From NCBI RefSeq assembly GCF_037975245.1, contig NC_092582.1:2619001-2683000 (forward strand): a stretch of 64,000 nucleotides of DNA. The letters run 5' to 3'. The notes beneath the pieces were generated by a model. The model was given only the letters and a program-made list of their open reading frames with translations. It ran no database searches and was not told the DNA's origin. Within the stretch, counting starts at the first letter, position 1; each line of letters starts with the position of its first letter. A program made the position numbers and the translations under genes. This document shows positions 11,279-27,409 of this stretch, in pieces. The DNA comes from Apostichopus japonicus. Lineage: Eukaryota; Echinodermata; Holothuroidea; Aspidochirotida; Stichopodidae.

Positions 11279-14200
11279 ATACAGTTTTATTATTCAGTTG
11301 AATTCACTTGCTGTATACAGTTTTATTATTCAGTTGAATTCACTTGTTGTATACAGTTTTATTATTCAGTTGAATTCACTTGTTGTATACAGTTTTATTA
11401 TTCAGTTGAATTCACTTGTTGTATACAGTTTTATTATTCAGTTGAATTCACTTGCTGTATACAGTTTTATTATTCAGTTGAATTCACTTGTTGTATACAG
11501 TTTTATTATTCAGTTGAATTCACTTGCTGTATACAGTTTTATTATTCAGTTGAATTCACTTGTTGTATACAGTTTTATTATTCAGTTGAATTCACTTGCT
11601 GTATACAGTTGTATTATTCAGTTGAATTCACTTGTTGTATACAGTTGTATTATTCAGTTGAATTCACTTGTTGTATACAGTTTTATTATTCAGTTGAATT
11701 CACTTGCTGTATACAGTTGTATTATTCAGTTGAATTCACTTGCTGTATACAGTTGTATTATTCAGTTGAATTCACTTGTTGTATACAGTTGTATTATTCA
11801 GTTGAATTCACTTGTTGTATACAGTTTTATTATTCAGCTGAATTCACTTGTTTTATACAGTTTAATTATTCAGCTGAATTCACTTGTTTTATACAGTTTT
11901 ATTATTCAGTTGGATTCACTTGTTGTATACAGTTTTATTCTTCAGTTGGATTCACTTGCTGTATACAGTTTTATTATTCAGCTGAATTCACTTGCTGTAT
12001 ACAGTTTTATTATTCAGCTGAATTCACTTGTTGTTTACAGTTTATTATTCAGTTGAATTCACTTGTTGTATACAGTTTTATTATTCAGTTGGATTCACTT
12101 GCTCTATACAGTTTTATTATGCAGTTGAATTCACTTGCTGTATACAGTTTTATTATTCAGTTGAATTCACTTGCTGTATACAGTTTTATTATTCAGCTGA
12201 ATTCACTTGTTGTTTACAGTTTATTATTCAGCTGAATTCACTTGTTGTATACAGTTTTATTATTCAGCTGAATTCACTTGTTGTGTACAGTTTATTATTC
12301 AGTTGAATTCACTTGCTGTATACAGTTTTATTATTCAGTTGAATTCACTTGTGGTATACAGTTTTATTATTCAGTTGAATTCACTTGCTGTATACAGTTT
12401 TATTATTCAGTTGGAATCACTTGTTGTATACAGTTTTATTATTCAGTTGGATTCACTTGCTGTATACAGTTTTATTATTCAGCTGAATTCACTTGCTGTA
12501 TACAGTTTTATTATTCAGCTGAATTCACTTGTTGTTTACAGTTTATTATTCAGTTGAATTCACTTGTTGTATACAGTTTTATTATTCAGTTGGATTCACT
12601 TGCTCTATACAGTTTTATTATGCAGTTGAATTCACTTGCTGTATACAGTTTTATCATTCAGCTGAATTCACTTGCTGTATACAGTTTTATTATTCAGCTG
12701 AATTCACTTGTTGTTTACAGTTTATTATTCAGTTGAATTCACTTGTTGTTTACAGTTTTATTATTCAGTTGAATTCACTTGCTGTATATAGTTTTATTAT
12801 TCAGTTGAATTCACTTGTTGTATACAGTTTATTATTCAGCTGAATTCACTTGTTGTATACAGTTTTATTATTCAGTTGAATTCACTTGTTGTTTACAGTT
12901 TATTATTCAGCTGAATTCACTTGTTGTATACAGTTTTATTATTCAGTTGAATTCACTTGCTGTATACAGTTTTATTATTCAGCTGAATTCACTTGTTGTG
13001 AACAGTTTTATCATTCAGCTGAATTCACTTGTTGTTTACAGTTTTATTATTCAGTTGAATTCACTTGTTGTATACAGTTTTATTATTCAGTTGAATTCAC
13101 TTTTTGTATACAGTTTTATTATTCAGTTGAATTCACTTGTTGGTTACAGTTTTATTATTCAGTTGAATTCACTTGTTGGTTACAGTTTTATTATTCAGTT
13201 GAATTCACTTGCTGTATACAGTTTTATTATTCAGTTGAATTCACTTGTTGTATACAGTTTTATTATTCAGTTGAATTCACTTGCTGTATACAGTTGTATT
13301 ATTCAGTTGAATTCACTTGTTGTATACAGTTGTATTATTCAGTTGAATTCACTTGTTGTATACAGTTTTATTATTCAGTTGAATTCACTTGCTGTATACA
13401 GTTGTATTATTCAGTTGAATTCACTTGCTGTATACAGTTGTATTATTCAGTTGAATTCACTTGTTGTATACAGTTGTATTATTCAGTTGAATTCACTTGT
13501 TGTATACAGTTTTATTATTCAGCTGAATTCACTTGTTTTATACAGTTTAATTATTCAGCTGAATTCACTTGTTTTATACAGTTTTATTATTCAGTTGGAT
13601 TCACTTGTTGTATACAGTTTTATTCTTCAGTTGGATTCACTTGCTGTATACAGTTTTATTATTCAGCTGAATTCACTTGCTGTATACAGTTTTATTATTC
13701 AGCTGAATTCACTTGTTGTTTACAGTTTATTATTCAGTTGAATTCACTTGTTGTATACAGTTTTATTATTCAGTTGGATTCACTTGCTCTATACAGTTTT
13801 ATTATGCAGTTGAATTCACTTGCTGTATACAGTTTTATTATTCAGTTGAATTCACTTGCTGTATACAGTTTTATTATTCAGCTGAATTCACTTGTTGTTT
13901 ACAGTTTATTATTCAGCTGAATTCACTTGTTGTATACAGTTTTATTATTCAGCTGAATTCACTTGTTGTGTACAGTTTATTATTCAGTTGAATTCACTTG
14001 CTGTATACAGTTTTATTATTCAGTTGAATTCACTTGTGGTATACAGTTTTATTATTCAGTTGAATTCACTTGCTGTATACAGTTTTATTATTCAGTTGGA
14101 ATCACTTGTTGTATACAGTTTTATTATTCAGTTGGATTCACTTGCTGTATACAGTTTTATTATTCAGCTGAATTCACTTGCTGTATACAGTTTTATTATT

Positions 14201-15214
14201 CAGCTGAATTCACTTGTTGTTTACAGTTTATTATTCAGTTGAATTCACTTGTTGTATACAGTTTTATTATTCAGTTGGATTCACTTGCTCTATACAGTTT
14301 TATTATGCAGTTGAATTCACTTGCTGTATACAGTTTTATCATTCAGCTGAATTCACTTGCTGTATACAGTTTTATTATTCAGCTGAATTCACTTGTTGTT
14401 TACAGTTTATTATTCAGTTGAATTCACTTGTTGTTTACAGTTTTATTATTCAGTTGAATTCACTTGCTGTATATAGTTTTATTATTCAGTTGAATTCACT
14501 TGTTGTATACAGTTTATTATTCAGCTGAATTCACTTGTTGTATACAGTTTTATTATTCAGTTGAATTCACTTGTTGTTTACAGTTTATTATTCAGCTGAA
14601 TTCACTTGTTGTATACAGTTTTATTATTCAGTTGAATTCACTTGCTGTATACAGTTTTATTATTCAGCTGAATTCACTTGTTGTGAACAGTTTTATCATT
14701 CAGCTGAATTCACTTGTTGTTTACAGTTTTATTATTCAGTTGAATTCACTTGTTGTATACAGTTTTATTATTCAGTTGAATTCACTTTTTGTATACAGTT
14801 TTATTATTCAGTTGAATTCACTTGTTGGTTACAGTTTTATTATTCAGTTGAATTCACTTGCTGTATACAGTTTTATTATTCAGTTGAATTCACTTGTTGT
14901 TTACAGTTTTATTATTTAGTTGAATTCACTTGTTGTATACAGTTTTATTATTCAGTTGAATTCACTTGTTGTATACAGTTTTATTATTCAGCTGCATTCA
15001 CTTGTTGTGAACAGTTTTATCATTCAGCTGAATTCACTTGTTGTTTACAGTTTTATTATTCAGTTGAATTCACTTGTGGTATACAGTTTATTATTCAGCT
15101 GAATTCACTTGTTGTATACAGTTTTATTATTCAGCTGAATTCACTTGTTGTATACAGTTTTATTATTTAGTTGAATTCACTTGTTGTATACAGTTGTATT
15201 ATTCAGTTGAATTA
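11279..15214. repeat. 36-bp tandem satellite array, about 109 units
   Basis: Continuous repetition of a 36-bp unit of the form ACAGTTTTATTATTCAGTTG-AATTCACTTGTTGTAT. Almost every unit has an EcoRI site (GAATTC) and most have GTATAC. Variants alternate CTTGCTG/CTTGTTG, CAGTTG/CAGCTG, TTTTATT/TTGTATT and GTATAC/GTTTAC. Because 36 is a multiple of 3, long open frames arise on the + strand (12-residue period FYYSVEFTCCIQ or the frame-shifted IIQLNSLVVYSF). These are repeat artefacts: interspersed 35-bp units shift the frame, and two frames stay open at once. Decayed units flank both sides. No gene is supported. Confidence 0.97.
11500..14846. repeat. 1685-bp higher-order duplication inside the satellite
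   Basis: The unit variants of about 11500-13160 recur in the same order at about 13185-14846, offset exactly 1685 bp. The offset equals 47 units (40 of 36 bp plus 7 of 35 bp), and seven 35-bp units (ACAGTTTATTATTC, one T short) are seen in the first copy. A 501-bp sub-period also shows: a block with the rare CTTGCTCTATAC and ATTATGCAG variants occurs near 12100, 12602, 13787 and 14288. Offset similarity breaks at both ends where unit variants stop matching. Confidence 0.9.
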
Positions 15215-15285
15215 TCTAGTTGTAAACAATTTTATGATGTGCAGTTTTATCATTCATTTGAATTAACTGTTCAGTTGTACTAGTT
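15215..15285. repeat. Degenerate downstream edge of the 36-bp array
   Basis: Two or three decayed units (AGTTGAATTATCTAGTTGTA, CATTTGAATTAACTGTTCAG) continue the array before similarity is lost. Confidence 0.6.
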
Positions 15286-20007
<4,722 letters not shown>

Positions 20008-20312
20008 CACTGTAAACAATAGTTAGTCAATATGACTAAAAAAAATTAGTCACAACGATGTCTCTATCGACCAGTTTCTTCTAGTCATTTGACTATACAA
20101 CCTTAGTTTTGTGACTAATTAAATCGAGTTTTCTGACTAATTAAAACTAGTCCTTCTACGATGCCTCTATCGACCAAAGCTTAGTCCAGTGACCAAAAAT
20201 ATTAGTCATTGCAACTGTGACTACTTATTTAAGTCACAAGACTAGTTTAAGATTAAGTACTTTTTAGTTAAGAAATGAGATAGTGACACACATTGTAAGT
20301 TTCATGGTAATT

Positions 20313-20318
20313 TTTATT
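20313..20318 (-). other. Possible polyadenylation signal, minus strand
   Basis: TTTATT on + reads AATAAA on the minus strand just inside the left subterminal region, facing the promoter-like cluster at 24.6 kb. A common hexamer; its position is the only reason to list it. Confidence 0.2.
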
Positions 20319-21739
20319 AACATTCAGTATTAATGCAAAATGTGACAAATAAGCATTTCATTTAAAGGTCATTTCATAAAGAACAATAACAAACACTAAA
20401 GGTTAAAGAACATTTAAAACTAAAATAAATGTTTATGGGACAATTGGGAAAACTTATTTTTACAAAATTGTCAAAATCTTTTCTGACAAAACATCTTGAG
20501 AATACTTATGGTATTACTTTGAAATGCTCTTAAGCCATTAAGTTGGAAATGTTCAACAGTTTTCAAACAATTAGAACCCCTGGTGACCTATACCTATAAA
20601 TTTCTTAAAGACCCTCATTGTCCACTGACTATGCATCATTATGGGCTCCATCAGTTTCATCAAAATAGCAGCATGGAAGAGATGTGGACAGACAGAACAA
20701 GGGAAAAATGCAAGTACACAGCTCAAATACAAAAATAGAAGTTTAGCCAAATAAATTATCTTAATTAATATTTAAATATAAATATACATAACATATATTA
20801 AATATACACAAAATAATATATCATATTTATAAATTTATTTATAAAAATAATACCCCATGTCAAATCAAATGGTATAAAAAGGCCTTGAGTAGCTCTTTAT
20901 GACCTTAGCTGTTAAAAAGGGCCCGAAAATATCCTTATAATCATCATCTCGAATTAGGAAGTTGGAAGTGATATTATTATGAGTTTCTGACCATGGATGT
21001 GATGGTACAATATTAATGCAGAACATGTAAGTTGAATATGTTATTATCCTTGAAGCAACATTAGGGTGGAACAGAAAACAAAGTAGTTAAAATATTTCTA
21101 AAAGTACTTTTTCACAAACTATAAGCTATGTCTTGAATGGTAGAAACTTACCTTTTAAGTCAATTTTTGGGGTACATTTTAAATGAGGTCCCCACATTCA
21201 ATCACACTAACCTCATTTAATGTAATGATTGTAATTTTTGCCAAGTACACTGAAGTCCATGTTAAAGACTTGCCCGATATATCGAACATCATTTGCTGAT
21301 AATCTGAACTTTGCTTGATCCCCAAGGTGTGCGCAAGTACACAAACAATGATCTTATACACTACACTTATGGGGGGGGGGGGGTGGGGGCTTAGGCATGC
21401 AATATATATAGCATACTAGTAGTATGACCGGTGTACATTATTTAATATAACCGGTGTGCAGTATTATGTGTACGTATATGCTACAATTTCTGCTGAGAAA
21501 TTATTTGTCATAAGTTTGGTTTATGACTCACCACAGTTTTTCTATAAATCAATGATGAATACTCAAGTGAACTATCTCTTTGCATTACACAAAAAAATAT
21601 CCTTCCTTTTTCACTTTTGACATACAGTTGTTGCAAAGTAACAAAGGCCTAAAGACATTTGGTTAAGTATGTAACATTTGTGCTAGCCGCACTCTGTAAA
21701 TGTAATGTAAATTAGCCATTTATATTGCAACATTGGCAC

Positions 21740-22018
21740 AGTATTTACGGAACACTATCTATGGTCCTTGGTAACACATATCAGACATTATGCTCACTAT
21801 GCTGAGATACATCTACATGTTCCCCAGGGGACATCCCATATCATTGCAGCCATAAAGTGGTGCAAATGTTATACCTCCCAGGGTACCCGATACACCTGGG
21901 TAAAGAGAGGCAATTGAGATTAAGTGTCTTCATTAAAGATACATACTTATGGACCAGGTTGGTACATGAACCCACGATCATGGAATCACGTGTTCAGTGC
22001 CCTAACCATTCCGCCACA
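21740..22018 (-). mobile_element. tRNA-derived SINE remnant
   Basis: On the minus strand from about 22017 the sequence starts GTGGCGGAATGGTTAGGGCA, close to the 5' part and A box of serine/leucine-type tRNAs, and continues to GTGGGTTCATGTACC, a degraded B box. A tRNA-unrelated body follows, including CTTAATCTCAATTGCCTCTC and GGTACCCTGGGAGGTATAAC. This order is typical of tRNA-derived SINEs. The 3' limit near 21740 is a guess because no A-rich or simple tail is clear. It lies within the CACTG-ended element. Confidence 0.5.
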
Positions 22019-22102
22019 ACTTCTCTATGTCTTTACGTACTGTGGTTATTTCACTGATTGCATAATGCTCACTGTATATCACAGATTGTTCCTTATATTT
22101 AA

Positions 22103-22567
22103 GGTAGCATACGCCTATTAAAAGCCCCATTGACTTACACACTAAATCACAAAAGTAATGTGGTCTCTAAGTCTAGATAGAAGTTTTCACTAGCTGAATG
22201 CTACCTATCACCGGATAGCTGACAAGTTGGCCTTTCAAGGCCCTAACAATTTTCTGTATCATGACCATGTAGATATTTTGTTATTCGACACGGAAGTTTT
22301 CGTCACTTGTAAACAAACCTCTTCACTCAGTGGTAAACAATTTTCCTACGCTGCTCCTGTGAAGCCTAAAGGGGTCTAAAGGCTTAATTGACCCAATTTA
22401 CCCACCACATGTACTTCCATATATGCTCTTCAACATGCAAGCCACAAAAAACCAAATTATGATTAATAACAGGTCAATAAAAGATGTTCTCCCGCTGCTT
22501 TTTGGCACTTTTCCTGAAGGAGAACAATCGAGAGAATGGATATAGACTCTAATAGGAGTATGCCACC
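22103..22567. mobile_element. TTAA-flanked MITE, copy 1
   Basis: The inverted ends are GGTAGCATACGCCTATTA (left) and GGTGGCATACTCCTATTA (right, reverse complemented). TTAA flanks both sides exactly (22099-22102 and 22568-22571). The 465-bp interior has no ORF of note. The sequence is homologous, at moderate divergence, to 46355-47008, sharing landmarks such as AAAGTAATGTGGTCTC, TTTTCGTCACTTGTAAAC and ACCACATGTAC. TTAA target duplication is typical of piggyBac and Kolobok superfamilies; which applies cannot be told without a transposase. Confidence 0.75.
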
Positions 22568-23456
22568 TTAAGTGAGAGATTAATTTTTTTTCATACCAAA
22601 ATGATACTTTTCATAGTCGTTACAATATAAACCAGAACAGAATTCTATGCAATTATCATTTTTGGTCCATAAAGATGTCTTTTCAGACATTTCAGTATGC
22701 ACTGTGCAGTGTGTGTGTAATACTGTGTAAGCATTAACCAGGTCTACGTCTGCAGCAACATTTCTAGTCACCAATTTTGATAAGCTTGACCAAGTTGGTT
22801 GCATTTATGATTCTTGCAGGTTTTATTGGTATCCGGATCACAGTCCACTTGGTCTGGCTTGCCATACTGCAGAAACATCATCCAGAGAAGGGTCAGCGGG
22901 AGGGCTTTTTCGTCTCTGGCTCTGAAATGTGATGAAAACCATTTTTGTTTAGCTCAGCTGATTCCTCCCAAACTGACCCACAGGACATACCCCAATGTAT
23001 TCCTGATCTGTTTCGAACATGTTAAACTGATATTGCCTGTCACTCCAGTGCAACTGTTAAGTTACTCAGAATAAGAGAATAGAATTGAAGGTGTTCTTTG
23101 CCAAAACTGGATCATTGGGATTTGTAAACCACAGCCTAACTATAACAGTATATACTTAGTCTAAAGGAAAGCTTACTGAAATGCTATCTAGGTACACAGT
23201 TCACCTCAATAACATATCCAGTCCATTTAAAGGTTTATGCATAGGTTGTTACACTGTATTAAAGACAGGTATAGGGGACAAGAGATAGATAGGGGGCATA
23301 ATTTGTGATAAAACATTCAAATTTGTTGCTCGTCAAATTATACCTTAATCTCCATGGGTGGCAAGCACTGGTTCCTATAGTTACTACAGTAGATCTCCCA
23401 TGGAAGTATCAGGATATCTATTTCTGCTCTCAGAGTTGTTTGGAATTTGTTGTTAC

Positions 23457-23542
23457 CTCATCTAACCAGTTGAGTCCATTGATACCACAGCCATTCAAAG
23501 TATATAGCTGTGAATGCTGAGGACTTGGCACATCAACTTTCT
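23457..23542 (-). other. Possible internal exon, minus strand, inside the 20-24.9 kb element
   Basis: On the minus strand a strong acceptor (TTTTCTGTTGTTTGTCTATT followed by TGCAG) opens an 86-nt segment translating as VDVPSPQHSQLYTLNGCGIN and ending NGLNWLDE at GAG|GTAACA. Its frame needs one base from an upstream exon and ends in phase 0. It does not join directly in frame to the candidate at 24375. Not recognised as any family; chance is a real alternative. Confidence 0.25.
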
Positions 23543-24374
23543 CTGCAAATAGACAAACAACAGAAAATTAATGATAGGCTGAGTAGGCTCAAACCCCCTT
23601 GATGCACATATGCAGGAGCAGAAAATGCATACCTTTGTGGAATATTTGCTAAATAAGACTCAAAACATTCTCTGTTCAGGGTATTAGCACCCAGCAGCCA
23701 CTCCACTTAGGATACAGAACCCTACAACATTGCTACAGCTGGTGTAGACTTGGTCTAGGAGTAGGAAGTAGGATACTAACATAGCGCCACTATGAACCTG
23801 AGGCCTAGGCCTAAGCTAACAACATTATTGGTATTTCATGCATTGAAACTGAGTTTTTGTCCTTAGTTAAACACCAGGTTCTTCCAACTTTAGCAAAAAT
23901 ATCCTAAAATATGAGTACCATGTACTTTAGCCTACAAGAGCAGAAGGTAAGTCCCACTCCGAAGATCTTCAGTTCAGAGTGCACGAAATGCAGACGGGGT
24001 TGGTGGTCGACGAAGTGTCTAGAAACTTGACGTATGCTAGCCTACACCACAGACGCTCTTAACATTATACTAAGAATATAGGCCTAGTATACTAGCTAAT
24101 AATACACATTTATATAAAATATGTCAAATAAGTGTGTATTACTGCTACTATAGTACTATACATCTACGAGGGCATGTGGGCTACACCAGGTAGACTAAAC
24201 TCCTAGCCTAGCTTCGTCCTAGCGTTAGCAACAGTTTTGCTTACTAAGGCCTAACGTTATAACTTTACCCATACTTTCCAGCCAAAAATATCGCGGATAT
24301 TCAAACCTTCCTTGAACATTATGTCAATTGTGTCAATTATTATTTATAAGAATTTCAGTTGTGATTGAACTTAC

Positions 24375-24464
24375 GTGACTGACGACATTTTGAAACTGCT
24401 TCTGACAGTTTGCTAAATGATTAAGAATCTTCTCATTTTGTTGATAGCCCTGTTCTATCTGCAG
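24375..24464 (-). other. Possible exon with coiled-coil-like peptide, minus strand
   Basis: An open frame of 30 codons on the minus strand (contains EQGYQQNEKILNHLANCQKQ, Gln/Asn-rich) ends exactly at a consensus donor CAC|GTAAGT. It lacks an in-frame ATG and has a stop just upstream, so it would need an upstream splice (CTGCAG is present at its edge). It lies about 130-220 bp downstream of a promoter-like cluster on the same strand. Confidence 0.25.
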
Positions 24465-24595
24465 TTAGGCAATGGCCGCAAGTACGACGTACGACGTACC
24501 ACGTACGTGCATACCGTATATATAATCGCCGGCCGTCGTCTGAATTTTTGATCTCTGATCAGCTGAGCACACGGTATTCTACGGTACGATGATTG

Positions 24596-24634
24596 GATAA
24601 AAATAATGACGTCATTGGTCAAAGCTGAAGGTTA
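24596..24634 (-). promoter_or_regulatory. CCAAT/CRE/TATA-like cluster, minus strand
   Basis: Reading the minus strand: GACCAATGACGTCATT (CCAAT box overlapping a TGACGTCA CRE), then TTATTTTTATCC, then a second CCAAT (ATCCAATCATCG), within 40 bp. The spacing and order resemble a compact RNA polymerase II promoter firing leftward into the 20-24.9 kb element. Promoter activity is inference. Confidence 0.35.
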
Positions 24635-24856
24635 AAGAAAGTAAACAAACAGAAGACTAGAACATTCTCGTCACGCTTACATACATGACATGCTTAGTGA
24701 GTGTCAAAAAATTTCATACAAATTTATGTGACTAATTTATGTTAGTCGAACGACCATGCAAATTGGTCTGCTACTAACGAATTGGTAATGACTAGCTAAC
24801 TCTAGTCACTGTGACTAGATTTTTGCCATTCGTGACTAACTAATGTTTACAGTGCA

Positions 24857-27401
24857 GTTAACAATAGCTTGTTTACGATATGTCACTTTTTATGTGTTCT
24901 TAGGGGCAACCTAACAGTTACTGTAGCTCATTCCAATGCTCTTTATCTTAATTAGACCAATGAGTCTTGGAATTATATGAACATTTTAAATATAAAAAAA
25001 TGTAAAAAAATCCATGGCCGGTTATAGAACAAGCACCTTCTAAATACGACAGCGACATGCTGTTTGAGAAGGTGAATAATAAGGACATTGTCAAGGTAAC
25101 ATCTATATACACAATGGATAAACACGACACGGGATACGCGGAATATATTATCCTGACTATCTCATTTGTGATAGAAAATCAGTTCTTTGGGTTTCCAAGT
25201 TGGCCAGACACTTCTCCAAACGCAGACCGTTAATGAAAGATTGCCAGTCGAATTAAAAAATTAACGTCACGTCGAATAAAAAAACAAGTTTACATAGGAC
25301 GTTAAATATGGCCAGCTTAGACTAATCAAATGGTTAATGTTAACGCACATAACACATAGATAGGTCAGACAGCCACATATCTCAATGGTCAGATTAAGCG
25401 ATATACTCAATTATTCTTACATGAGTTGTTCAAGCAAAAAGAACATTACACAACTCCAAACGCATTTTTAATCATTGAATATATTGTGTTAATTGTGTAA
25501 CCGTGGAAAACAATTGGGCGATTTTCATGGTGCAAACGCGTACAGCAATGCCCGCAACCAGATCGTCAACTAATAAACGTGTATTATTTTAGTTTGGCTG
25601 CATCATGAATATACATAAGTCCTAAATGACAACCTACACTTCCGGTTTCCCTTCCGGTGCGACCTCTGGTAATTACGGCGTGGACGGACAACAGCAAATT
25701 CCATACGTGTGAATGTTCGATGAGAAGGTGGACATCCACTTGATGGAGCAATCTTCGTTATCTAGTTGATTTATTAATTATTGGCACTTTTCTATATGAT
25801 AATGATAATTGAAATTATAGCTTTAAAAAATTCATACGAAATAAATTGTGTGCAAACAGAGAAAATTGGGCAAGGAAATCTTCCAACCTATTTTAATTTT
25901 TAACGGAGTTTTTAACTTAATTCTCGTTTTATCCCAAGTTGCTGACATTAAAATACAACCTAACATGTTTGAGGGAGAGACCAACTCTTGTTTCTGTTTA
26001 CATAGTATAACTTTCCTGGTAAAATCAAAGTAACTTTCAAGACACCTATTGTAAATAAACTCAATAGCCAAAGATATTTCTAAAGCAATTGGAGACGAGG
26101 CGCAAAAACACAGGAAGAAGGTTAAACCACTAACATTCCGATGTCACGGCTAGTATGAAGGACCGTACATTAAACCTGCCCGTCAGCTAACGATAAACAC
26201 ATCAAGAGAGTTAGCGGCATAATCATTGAATTGGTGAGTTACGGTTACATCTTCGGTTACTCAGTTGCAGTGCAGATAGTATTTTGATGGATGTGTGTGT
26301 GTGTGCAGTGGGAGAGGAAAAGTGAGGCCAAGAGGATGGAAAGTAGAGCAGTGTAACAGTAAGGCATGTTATATCGTATCCGGTATCATATGGTGACAAT
26401 TGTACATGGCTTCTCTGCAGGGGATGTTATCTATGTAGCATTTTTTTATTGTTCCCTTCTGAGTAAAGTGATCGATCGAAAAACTGTCCAAATTACAACA
26501 AAATATAACAAAGATATGAGAGGACATCTTTGAAACACGATCTCATTTTATATGTAGGCCTATATAGGGCCTCCACAGATATTGCATGTAAAGAAAAGAA
26601 ACAAAGGGTCACCCTATTTTGATGACAGAGGTGGACTAGATATCTCTCAAGTTTCATTGTTTACTTATGTAATTGTTTACATAATTTACAGTGTGTGTTA
26701 CGTGAACAAGTACACTTATACATAAGGATGCACAATTTTAACAAAGATAATAGTTTGCTACAAAAGAATCATATCATTTGACTATAAAATTTAAGTTTTT
26801 CTCTCCTTCTTTTCGATGGGTTTAGGAGGGGGGGGGGGGGCGAGATGGCTTACAAATAAATTAAGTTCAAGCTAATTGTGCAAAAGTTTTACGAATTGCC
26901 CGGATAAAGTGAAACACTTTATTTTGCTTCTTGTTCCTGTATTGCTTTACATCAACTTTACGGAGACGCAGTTATATATATATATTTTTTTATTGTTATT
27001 GTCTTACGCATATTCATGATAAGTAAATTTAGCTTCTTAGCTTCTTATTGACTGTGTATTTGCTATTGACTAAGTTAGTGTCTGTGCAATTTTAGAACAT
27101 CGCAAAGTTTTATTTTTTTTTTATATTAAATTGCCAACATAAGCAAAAGACATCTATCAAAATGAGACTATAATTTACTTTTGTGTCAAAGAGAAGCCTT
27201 TCATTAATTATTAACATATGGAAGGAAGACATCCAAGTTGTAATGAAAATTTAGACATTCGTTATTGTAATTTGAAAGCCTTTAATTTCTTATTTTCTTA
27301 TTTTCTTATTAAAGAAATGCGCCACGGGTTGGTTCTCTGTGCTCATCATTCCTTGCAAAGGAAGATATTTTCTTGTTTCTAGTACCGTTTTGTTTTTTCA
27401 T
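24857..27401. other. Non-coding stretch
   Basis: No gene recognised. An open frame without a close start runs from about 25012 to 25233 on + (contains YDSDMLFEKVNNKDIVK, with a donor-like GTAACA after VK), but its length is ordinary for chance. A short open segment near 26050-26105 (SIAKDISKAIGDEAQKHRKK) lacks a good donor. A G run lies at about 26828-26840. Confidence 0.35.
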
Positions 27402-27409
27402 GCTGTGAT

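Larger units (their letters stand above)
20008..24854. mobile_element. Candidate 4.85-kb DNA transposon, CACTG...CAGTG ends
   Basis: The left end starts CACTGTAAACAATAGTTAGT and the right end, reverse complemented, starts CACTGTAAACATTAGTTAGT; 22 bases match with one mismatch. Both ends are followed inward by about 250 and 140 bp rich in TAGTCA/TGACTA in both orientations. The left side also has a 103-bp-spaced direct repeat (GATG(T/C)CTCTATCGACCA at 20057 and 20160). The dinucleotide CA flanks both ends (20006-20007 and 24855-24856), a possible 2-bp target duplication; GCA with a shared base is an alternative reading. CACTG termini, a very short duplication and dense subterminal motifs resemble the CACTA/Mirage/Chapaev superfamily (inference). 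No transposase is recognisable. Later insertions (SINE and MITE) lie inside, so it is not recent. Confidence 0.65.

Noticed and set aside
11279-15214. CRISPR array
   Set aside because: Units are contiguous with no unique spacers, no cas genes are present, and the DNA is eukaryotic. The same applies to the arrays at 32.2, 42.0, 48.5, 60.4 and 62.7 kb.
11219-15283. Long + strand ORFs (up to 344 codons) with 12-residue periods FYYSVEFTCCIQ or IIQLNSLVVYSF
   Set aside because: Products of a 36-bp tandem repeat. Two frames are open over the same DNA, 35-bp units break both repeatedly, and no start context, splice site or domain supports translation.
25012-25233. Open frame with KYDSDMLFEKVNNKDIVK as an exon
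   Set aside because: The donor-like GTAACA is weak, the frame stays open through it, and no acceptor is clear upstream; left as a note in the non-coding entry.
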